DNA of 5,252 nt, taken from NCBI GenBank assembly GCA_025353085.1, contig JANXRI010000322.1, positions 1-5,252 on the forward strand, written 5' to 3'. The stretch is from Betaproteobacteria bacterium. GTDB taxonomy: Bacteria; Pseudomonadota; Gammaproteobacteria; Burkholderiales; SG8-41. How positions within the stretch are numbered: position 1 is the first letter of the stretch; the number at the start of each line of letters is the position of its first letter. This document shows positions 1-5,027 of the stretch, piece by piece. A program made the position numbers and the translations under genes. The notes beneath the pieces were generated by a model that did not search any database, was not told where the DNA came from, and saw nothing but the letters and a program-made list of their open reading frames with translations.

Positions 1-9
1 GAGCAAAAA

Positions 10-591
10 CTACTCAAGCAGCCCCGCCTCGACAATAATATCAACGCCGCCTGCGGGCACAATGTGCGGCGCCGGAATATCGGCGCCACCGCGCCAACGC
101 TGGATAGCGGCGCGCTTGGAGGCGCCGCTCACGATAAACAATGCCTGTTGCGTGCGGCTCAACCGCATCGCACTCAAGCTCACACGTTCGCGCGGCGGCT
201 TTGGCGCATCGAACACCGGCAGCACGGCGGGTGCGTCGACCGCTATGCCGATGTCCGCGCCGGGAAACAGACTCGCGGTATGGCCGTCTTCAACGAGGCC
301 GAGCAAGACCAGATCGAATGTCGGCACGCGAGCGAGCAACGCGGCGTAGTCGTTCGCCGCCGCGCATGCGCCGCGTTCGGCCGGTATCGCATGGAAATGT
401 TCATGGGTCACCGGCACGTGAGCGAACAATGCGGCCAGTGCCATGCCTGAATTGCGCTCCGGATCGTCTACGGGTACGCAACGTTCGTCGCCAAAGTAAA
501 CGCGCCACGCCGGCCAATCGATGCCGCGCCGCCCGAGGCGCTGCGCCATGTTGCCGTCCATGCGACCGAGGCCGACCATGCCGATTTTCAT
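10..591 (-). CDS. Chimeric ORF: 6-phosphogluconate dehydrogenase N-terminus joined to 6-phosphogluconolactonase C-terminal part
   Basis: The 193-residue ORF has two parts. Residues 1-22 (MKIGMVGLGRMDGNMAQRL and the next few) look like the Rossmann start of a decarboxylating 6-phosphogluconate dehydrogenase. From about residue 23 (GIDWPAWRVYFGDERCVP) to the stop it reads as 6-phosphogluconolactonase: the FGDER motif at 33-37, then EDGHTASLFPG at 101-111 with the family's active-site histidine at H104, and the late segment RVSLSAMRLSRTQQALFIVSG from 136. Full-length lactonases are about 230-260 residues; the N-terminal part with the GGRSP-type phosphate-binding loop is missing. The likely origin is an in-frame deletion that removed most of gnd, anything between the genes, and the 5' end of pgl. 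Two conserved glycines are changed: GLGRMD for the usual GLGRMG, and GLVEDGH for the usual GMGEDGH. The ATG at 591 has no clear Shine-Dalgarno. Lactonase activity is doubtful, so this may be a pseudogene; the family assignments are firm by motif. Confidence 0.75.
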   Translation of the reverse strand: MKIGMVGLGRMDGNMAQRLGRRGIDWPAWRVYFGDERCVPVDDPERNSGMALAALFAHVPVTHEHFHAIPAERGACAAANDYAALLARVPTFDLVLLGLVEDGHTASLFPGADIGIAVDAPAVLPVFDAPKPPRERVSLSAMRLSRTQQALFIVSGASKRAAIQRWRGGADIPAPHIVPAGGVDIIVEAGLLE

Positions 592-620
592 CGCTGCACA
601 TCGACCGACAGCAAAGGCGA

Positions 621-640
621 ATCCGCAGTGGACTGCGGAT
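621..640. repeat. Near-perfect 20-bp palindrome upstream of the chimeric gene
   Basis: ATCCGCAGT and ACTGCGGAT are perfect 9-bp inverted arms around a 2-base centre (GG). The palindrome lies 30-49 bases upstream of the ATG at 591 on the minus strand. It could be a regulator operator or a hairpin in the 5' leader. No T-tract follows on either strand, so it is not an intrinsic terminator. The function is inferred from position only. Confidence 0.5.
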
Positions 641-775
641 TGCGATTGGCGGCATTGAAAGTCATTCGGAGGGGGCCTATTCGGCTAAACATGAAACGGC
701 GCACAGTAAAGACGCAGTCGCAATCGCCAGCCGTCGTCCCGCGCGTTGCGAGGGGGCACGGTAAGACAGCAGCGC

Positions 776-1027
776 TCAGAGTCTTAAAGTCGCTTTGACG
801 ACGGCGAGGATGAAACCGCCGCTCAGAACGGCGTAAACCGCGGCGCAGCAAAAAGCCAGCAGGCGCGCACCCTTGTCGAAGCGCACGACCGAATAATGAC
901 GTACGTTGTCGCCGCGGCGAGGGTGGCTATAGCGGGCCAGCGCCGTCGAATCAGGCGACAATATGGAAGGCACAGCGGCGCTCGCGAAATAGCCGGCTGT
1001 TTGTCCGCCGGTGCGCGCCGAGCGCAA
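776..1027 (-). CDS. Doubtful small membrane ORF
   Basis: This 83-codon frame opens at a TTG with no convincing ribosome binding site. Its C-terminal third has one strongly hydrophobic segment (about residues 55-77, LLAFCCAAVYAVLSGGFILAVV) that could span the membrane, preceded by charged residues RFDKGAR. Codon third positions from about residue 15 on are fairly G/C-rich, as in a real gene of this genome. I do not recognise a family. Its 5' end overlaps the CsbD-like ORF in another frame, so it may be the frameshifted continuation of a decayed gene, a very short protein from the GTG at residue 48, or chance. If it is not a gene, positions 592-950 hold no gene, only the palindrome at 621-640. 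Confidence 0.25.
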   Translation of the reverse strand: MRSARTGGQTAGYFASAAVPSILSPDSTALARYSHPRRGDNVRHYSVVRFDKGARLLAFCCAAVYAVLSGGFILAVVKATLRL

Positions 1028-1184
1028 TAGAGCCGGCGTAGTATTCCTGCAGCTTGCCCTCGACGATGATCAGATCGCCCATGAACTCCCGGCTTTGGCT
1101 GCCGACGAGCCGGCCCCACCACTTGCATAACTTGCCGCGCGCTTGTTTACAGCGGGCTTCCAAAATCATCCGGGTATTGGGCAT
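951..1184 (-). CDS. CsbD-like small stress protein, probably degenerate at the C-terminus
   Basis: The product is 77 residues. Residues about 9-51 resemble the CsbD family, small hydrophilic proteins of about 60-70 residues linked to general stress responses. The matching features are the lysine/glycine pattern KQARGKLCKWWGRLVG and, after a central spacer, VEGKLQEYYAG, which parallels the family's GKLQERYG block. The match ends there: residues 52-77 (arginine-rich, ending CAFHIVA) do not look like the usual acidic/basic helix. That suggests a frameshift or loss of the true C-terminus. The ATG at 1184 has an AGGA about 9 bases upstream, a fair ribosome binding site. The two cysteines in the first block are unusual for the family. 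The family call was made by eye from a short pattern, so confidence is moderate; no partner or exact function is established. Confidence 0.5.
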   Translation of the reverse strand: MPNTRMILEARCKQARGKLCKWWGRLVGSQSREFMGDLIIVEGKLQEYYAGSIALGAHRRTNSRLFRERRCAFHIVA

Positions 1185-1252
1185 CGTGGCGCGTCCTGAA
1201 GCTATCTGCGAGGTGCAGTTTGCCCATCAAAATGCGCATGGCATAGTGGGTA

Positions 1253-1276
1253 TAGTCCGATTGGCCGGTAGGACTA
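1253..1276. repeat. Short inverted repeat between the CsbD-like gene and the diguanylate cyclase gene
   Basis: TAGTCC (1253-1258) and GGACTA (1271-1276) are perfect 6-bp arms around a 12-base spacer. The repeat sits just downstream of the diguanylate cyclase stop and about 70 bases upstream of the CsbD-like start. No T-run follows on the minus strand, so a terminator role is weak. A regulator site for the downstream gene is possible. Chance occurrence cannot be excluded. Confidence 0.3.
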
Positions 1277-1300
1277 AAGACTACAAGCACTGCCGTTCGG

Positions 1301-2257
1301 CTAGGCGACTCTCGCGAGCGGCATCCTGCTGTAACCGGAAATCCTGAAAACGTTTTTGCCCGCATGCTTCGCCGCATACAAGGCTTTATCCGCGCTCTGC
1401 ATCAAGGTGTCGCTATCCTCGCCGTTCGTTGGATATACGCCGACACCCACGCTGGTCGTAATAAGAATTGTCCGCTCTTCAATGTCATACGGCACCGCAA
1501 TAACCTCGACCACTTTCGACGCCACCACGGCCACGTCCGCGGCATTGGCAACATGCCACAGCGCGATCATAAATTCGTCCCCGCCCACCCGCGCAACGGT
1601 GTCCTCTTCACGCACCACGGATTCGAGGCGCCGCGCCACGAGCACCAGTAGCGCATCACCCACACCGTGCCCAAAGTTGTCGTTGACCTCTTTGAACCCG
1701 TCGAGATCGAGATAGATCAGCGCCATGGCGCCTTTCGTACGCCGCGCATTGGCCATCGCGGCGGAAATACGCTTGGTCAGCAGCCGCCGGTTTGCAAGCC
1801 CGGTCAGGGGGTCTTGCTGCGCCAAAATTTCGAGGGTAGTGGCAGCGTTACGCGCGTTCTCGTGCAGCAGCCGAATTTCGAGCATGTTGCGAATCCGCGT
1901 CAAGGCTTCTTCAACGTCGAAAGGTTTGCTGATGAAATCTTTAGCGCCGGCTTTCAGGGCATGCAGCTTGAATGCCGGCTCGGCGGTCAATGCGAGTACC
2001 GGCGTATACCCTTGACGCTCTATCGCATTGAGCTCTTTCATGACCTGAAAGCCATTCATGCCCGGCATCTGGAGATCGAGCAGAATCAGCGTGTAGCGGT
2101 TCGCCCGGTGGAGCGCGCAAACCTGGAATGGATCGGTCGTCTGGGTAACCTGTGTATAGCCGACTTCCCGGAGCATTTCTGCCAGGATTCGCGCGCCCAG
2201 CACCTGATCGTCCACGACCAGAATTTTGGCGTTCAGGATATCGCTAGTGCTTATCAA
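1301..2257 (-). CDS. Response regulator with receiver and GGDEF domains (diguanylate cyclase)
   Basis: This is a cytoplasmic orphan response regulator predicted to make cyclic di-GMP from two GTP when its receiver is phosphorylated. Counting from the TTG at 2257 (318 residues), the receiver spans about 10-127: acidic pair D16-D17, phosphoacceptor D61 in LLDLQMPG, switch T91 and K111 in SKPF. The GGDEF domain spans about 147-307: DPLTGLANRR at 149-158, metal-binding D184 in LDLDGFK, GGDEF at 225-229, and an allosteric I-site R216-x-x-D219 exactly five residues before it, so product feedback inhibition is expected. All key residues are present, so it is probably active. No EAL domain, membrane segment or signal peptide is seen. 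The frame also opens at a GTG at 2296 (331 residues), but that start has no ribosome binding site, whereas the TTG has GGAAGG seven bases upstream and places the receiver nearer the N-terminus. No kinase gene is adjacent; its cognate kinase is unknown. Confidence 0.93.
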   Translation of the reverse strand: MISTSDILNAKILVVDDQVLGARILAEMLREVGYTQVTQTTDPFQVCALHRANRYTLILLDLQMPGMNGFQVMKELNAIERQGYTPVLALTAEPAFKLHALKAGAKDFISKPFDVEEALTRIRNMLEIRLLHENARNAATTLEILAQQDPLTGLANRRLLTKRISAAMANARRTKGAMALIYLDLDGFKEVNDNFGHGVGDALLVLVARRLESVVREEDTVARVGGDEFMIALWHVANAADVAVVASKVVEVIAVPYDIEERTILITTSVGVGVYPTNGEDSDTLMQSADKALYAAKHAGKNVFRISGYSRMPLARVA

Positions 2258-2264
2258 GGCTTTG

Positions 2265-2270
2265 CCTTCC
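2265..2270 (-). promoter_or_regulatory. Shine-Dalgarno that favours the TTG start of the diguanylate cyclase
   Basis: On the minus strand GGAAGG lies seven bases upstream of TTG at 2257. The alternative GTG at 2296 has no purine-rich site at a suitable distance. This is direct sequence evidence for the shorter product, though TTG is a rare start codon. Confidence 0.5.
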
Positions 2271-2398
2271 CAATTCTCTGGTATGGAAAGTCTCACGCAT
2301 GTCGGGTTACTGAAACCAGACAGTCGCTAATCGATCTGTAGGACGAGACGCATTTGCGTTAGCGCGCGTGAATAACGCCCGCGGGAAATTATTTAGTG

Positions 2399-2428
2399 CA
2401 ACAAAATGGCGCACCTGGGTGCGCCATT
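2399..2428 (-). terminator. Intrinsic terminator after the lipoprotein gene
   Basis: On the minus strand AATGGCGCACC and GGTGCGCCATT form a perfect 11-bp stem (2405-2415 with 2418-2428). The formal loop is two bases, so in practice about 10 bp with a four-base loop. It is followed directly by TTGTTG, giving a run of T residues with the stem end. It lies about 70 bases past the lipoprotein stop and before the diguanylate cyclase start, so the two are probably separate transcription units. In the plus direction no T-run follows. Confidence 0.8.
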
Positions 2429-2495
2429 CGTCTGCCTTGATGCGACCGTCCAGGCACGTCCAACCTGAGTGCCGGACTCTCGCTGCCGCGTGGTG

Positions 2496-2891
2496 CTACG
2501 GCCGCCGGCTATCCATCGGTGTCGAATCGCCGGATTGACAGCCCGGTTGGTTGTAATGCTGCTGGCAGAAGAATGACTGCCCGAGAATGCCGGCTGATTC
2601 ATTAGCGCTGGCGGGGAAGGGAACATAGCCGCGCGCGAAAGGATCGACGGCGGCGGGGGTGCTGGCCGAGGCAGTACCGCCCCCATAGCCTGCGCGCTCA
2701 GACGACATACCCGAGCCATCAGACGACCTATTTCTGTCGCTGGCGGCGCGATCGGCGGAGCCAGCCCGATCCGACGAGCGATCGGTGGCGGCCGAATGGC
2801 CCATCATGCGATCCATTGTGCCGCATCCGCTGACCAGGATAGCCAGCGATCCGGCTGCCAGCGCTAGGTGCAAGGATTTTAATTTGGTCAT
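2496..2891 (-). CDS. Small Ser/Asp/Arg-rich lipoprotein of unknown function
   Basis: The 131-residue product has a lipoprotein signal peptide: MTKLK, a hydrophobic stretch (about 7-20) and the lipobox VSGC with C23 as the lipidated cysteine. The mature protein would be anchored to a membrane facing the periplasm; the residue after the cysteine is G, so there is no Asp inner-membrane retention signal and outer-membrane sorting is likely. Residues 37-68 are low-complexity, with repeated S-D-R and D-R-S/A-S units, probably disordered. The C-terminal part (about 83-120, from VDPFARGYVPFP to QPGCQ) looks more ordered and carries two cysteines, C109 and C118, that could form a disulfide. I chose the ATG at 2891 because AGGAG lies seven bases upstream and the signal peptide starts there; the frame extends further upstream but without coding character. 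A terminator follows. I recognise no family beyond the lipoprotein class. Confidence 0.85.
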   Translation of the reverse strand: MTKLKSLHLALAAGSLAILVSGCGTMDRMMGHSAATDRSSDRAGSADRAASDRNRSSDGSGMSSERAGYGGGTASASTPAAVDPFARGYVPFPASANESAGILGQSFFCQQHYNQPGCQSGDSTPMDSRRP

Positions 2892-3198
2892 AACAATCTC
2901 CTGTGGTTTCACTGCGAGGGAAAACAAATAAGGTCGAGGCTTAAGTTCAATGTGCGCCGGGCGGAAAAAACGTTTCGGATGTCTCGCGCACGTAACGCTG
3001 ATCGTCCGTGTCCGCGCACCAAGGCGAGACAAATTCCGACCGACGACATCGCTTGCTCCTTGATGCAAACGTGCGACGCGGATAACTTTTACGCGAGAGA
3101 GGGTAAGGTACAGGCGCACTATCGGATATCGGACTGCATCGGTTTGCAGAGTAGGACGACGAGCAAGTCTGCAGAGCGACATGTCGATCTAAAAAGAT

Positions 3199-3257
3199 GT
3201 GGCGCAGGCGCCTCGCCTGCCCTCCGTCGACCAATGCAGGCCGGGCGCCTGCGCTAC
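3199..3257. repeat. Pair of inverted REP-like palindromes (BIME-like element)
   Basis: Two 22-base units face each other: 3199-3220 begins GTGGCGCAGGCG, and 3236-3257 read on the minus strand begins GTAGCGCAGGCG. They match at 19 of 22 positions and are separated by 15 bases. Each unit is itself a hairpin: GCAGGCG-CCT-CGCCTGC in the first, and GCAGGC with GCCTGC in the second. A GTRG head followed by a GC-rich imperfect palindrome is the known layout of REP elements mobilised by REP-associated tyrosine transposases (RAYTs). No RAYT gene lies in this window. The element sits in the gap between the kinase and the lipoprotein gene, a typical site. Confidence 0.75.
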
Positions 3258-3446
3258 GAGAGCACACAACCGGTGGACGGCGAGGTTGGAGGAAACAAAG
3301 CGGGACCAGCGCGGTACACCCAAGGCGGCCCGCACTGGACCGCGCCGACGACGCGCCTAATGCATAGTGAGTTTGCGCGGGCAGGGATGCCGCGCACTAC
3401 AACCGGCGGAGCGTTTAGAGGACTTGCAAAATCACCTGCGCTTTAA

Positions 3447-3485
3447 ACGAGCAGGACTCGTCATAACGAACGGCGCGGCCGCCGT
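3447..3485 (-). terminator. Possible weak terminator region after the histidine kinase
   Basis: Two short perfect hairpins follow the kinase stop on the minus strand: ACGGCG-GCCG-CGCCGT (3470-3485) followed by TCGTT, and ACGAG-TCCTG-CTCGT (3447-3461) followed by TT and AAA. Neither has a good T-tract, so efficiency would be low. The eight-T run at 3505-3512 is on the plus strand, too far from the stem to make a plus-strand terminator. Confidence 0.3.
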
Positions 3486-3514
3486 GCTAATCTAACTGTT
3501 CTGGTTTTTTTTAC

Positions 3515-5020
3515 TCACCGCTTTGCGCGCGCGACAATCGAGCGCAGTTCTTCCGGATCGAGCGGTTTTAAGAGGTGATGGTCGAACCCTGCCTCTTTGG
3601 TGCGGCGGCGATCGGCGGTTTCGCCCCAGCCCGTTTGGGCGACGATGCAGACATTTCTGAGTTCCGGATGATTGCGCAGGCGGCGCGCGACTTCATACCC
3701 GCTGATGCCGGGCAAGCCGAGATCGACGAGGACGATATCCGGCTTGAACTCCTGAGCCAGCGTAATGCCAGCCATGCCTTCGCCCGCCGTCTTAACTTCA
3801 TAACCCCAGAGTGAAAGCAGCGCTGCCAGCGTATGCGCCTGGTCGATATTGTCTTCAATCACCACGATGCGGCAGTTGCCCACGGCGTGATTTACGCTGT
3901 TGGTTAGACGCCCCGGCGCGGCCGGCGCCGATGCATCCGCGAGCGGCAGGCGCACGACGAGTTCGCTGCCCTGGCCCTCGCCGGCGCTGTGCGCTTTTAT
4001 TATGCCGCCGTGCATTTCAACCAGCCTGCGCGCCAGCGTGAGACCGATGCCAAGGCCGCCGCGCCGGCGGTTTTCGAAGGTGTCCCCCTGCGTAAACAAC
4101 TCGAACACATGGGCGAGCAATTCGGGGGACATGCCTATGCCGTTGTCACGGACGCTGATTTCAACCTGGTCCGGATGATCGAGGGCGCGGCGGCATGCAA
4201 GTTGGATCGAGCCGTTCTTAGGCGTGAACTTGGCTGCGTTGTTGAGCAGATTTACCACCACCTGCGTCAGCCGCAGGGGATCCGCATAAACATATACCGT
4301 CTCGCTGCATAGAGCGAGTTCAAAGCGATGGTCGTAAGCTTCCAGTGCCGGGCGGCTTGTTTCGACCGCCTCGCGCAGGACGGTGCTCACGTCAATCTGC
4401 TCGCGGCGCAGCTCGATCTTGCCTTGCGAAATTCGCGTCGCATCGAGCAGATCCTCGACAATGCGTGTTAGCTGGGCGAGCTGGCGGTCGAGCACGCCGA
4501 GCGAATGTTCGCGTTGCTGCGCGGTCGTTTCGGGCACGCGCAGGATTTGAAGCACATTGACCATCGGACCCAGCGGGTTGCGCAGTTCGTGGCCGAGCAT
4601 CGCGAGAAATTCATTCTTGCGCTGATCGGCGACTTTCAGCATCGACGCCTGCTGCTGCAGCAAATCCTGGCCGCGCCGCACGTCATCGATGTCGACCAGC
4701 ACGATTACGGCGCCGTCGACGTGGCTGCCGACACGATAAGGGTAGATGCGCAGCGAATGCCAGCGATCCTCGCGGTCGCGCAGTTCCTCGTGCAGCGGCT
4801 GCTGGGTTTCGATCACGCGGCGGACGAGGACCTCGAGGTTGTGAACGGCGATGGAGGGCCGGATATGGCCGATCGGCCTGCCGATGTCGGCGGGCAACAG
4901 ATTCATTTTCGCGGTTGCAGGCGGCGTGTGAAAGCGGATGCGCAGATCGTTACCGACCGCTACGAGCGGGATATCGGTGCTGGCGAGCAGATTCGAAAAA
5001 TCGTTGTTGATGTGGGTCAA
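3515..5020 (-). CDS. N-terminally truncated CheB/CheR-PAS-type hybrid histidine kinase (PAS, HisKA, HATPase, receiver)
   Basis: The 501-residue frame holds, in order, a PAS domain (about 5-112, ending GAVIVLVDID), a short coiled linker (113-135), a HisKA domain with phosphoacceptor H144 in GHELRNPL, and a HATPase domain with the N-box N257-x3-N261, DNGIG at 292-296, FELF at 306-309 and GGLGIGL at 321-327. A C-terminal receiver follows (383-498): E389-D390, phosphoacceptor D433 in VDLGLPG, T463 and K485. All catalytic residues are present. The PAS segment (NDFSNLLASTDIPL, then GRPIGHI) matches the PAS that follows CheR in large CheB-CheR-PAS-kinase fusions, which usually exceed 1000 residues; the methylesterase, methyltransferase and most of the preceding coiled coil are missing here. 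An IS630-type transposase ends 21 bases upstream, so the gene was probably cut by insertion. The TTG start is only the first available codon, with GGAG directly abutting it and too close to act well. No membrane segment is seen, so the product would be soluble. Confidence 0.9.
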   Translation of the reverse strand: MTHINNDFSNLLASTDIPLVAVGNDLRIRFHTPPATAKMNLLPADIGRPIGHIRPSIAVHNLEVLVRRVIETQQPLHEELRDREDRWHSLRIYPYRVGSHVDGAVIVLVDIDDVRRGQDLLQQQASMLKVADQRKNEFLAMLGHELRNPLGPMVNVLQILRVPETTAQQREHSLGVLDRQLAQLTRIVEDLLDATRISQGKIELRREQIDVSTVLREAVETSRPALEAYDHRFELALCSETVYVYADPLRLTQVVVNLLNNAAKFTPKNGSIQLACRRALDHPDQVEISVRDNGIGMSPELLAHVFELFTQGDTFENRRRGGLGIGLTLARRLVEMHGGIIKAHSAGEGQGSELVVRLPLADASAPAAPGRLTNSVNHAVGNCRIVVIEDNIDQAHTLAALLSLWGYEVKTAGEGMAGITLAQEFKPDIVLVDLGLPGISGYEVARRLRNHPELRNVCIVAQTGWGETADRRRTKEAGFDHHLLKPLDPEELRSIVARAKR

Positions 5021-5027
5021 CTCCGTA

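Larger units (their letters stand above)
2892..3514. other. Gene-free interval between the histidine kinase and the lipoprotein
   Basis: About 620 bases hold no ORF with coding character, a ribosome binding site or a recognisable product. Apart from the REP-like pair and the two weak hairpins, I see only the leader of the lipoprotein gene. A TTGAAC at about 2944-2949 on the minus strand resembles a -35 box but has no good -10 at the right spacing, so I do not call a promoter. The plus-strand frame across 2952-3446 runs through the REP pair and looks like chance. Confidence 0.6.

Noticed and set aside
141..764. A 207-codon plus-strand frame over the chimeric gene
   Set aside because: Very arginine-rich product typical of a wrong frame in GC-rich DNA; antisense to a recognisable lactonase.
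1667..2341. A 224-codon plus-strand frame opposite the diguanylate cyclase
   Set aside because: It lies antisense to a well-supported gene, its product matches nothing recognisable, and its length is explained by the codon bias of the real gene.
2892..3182. Upstream extension of the lipoprotein frame to a 228-residue product
   Set aside because: The signal peptide and a strong AGGAG site place the start at 2891; the extension has no coding character and would bury the signal peptide.
3199..3257. CRISPR repeat or attachment site
   Set aside because: Only two units, in inverted rather than direct orientation, with GTRG heads; the REP layout explains them better.
2952..3446. A 164-codon plus-strand frame between the kinase and lipoprotein
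   Set aside because: It runs through the REP palindromes, has no ribosome binding site, and its product has no recognisable pattern.
3470..3512. Plus-strand hairpin followed by eight T residues, as a terminator
   Set aside because: The T-run starts about 20 bases after the stem, too far for an intrinsic terminator, and no plus-strand gene precedes it.
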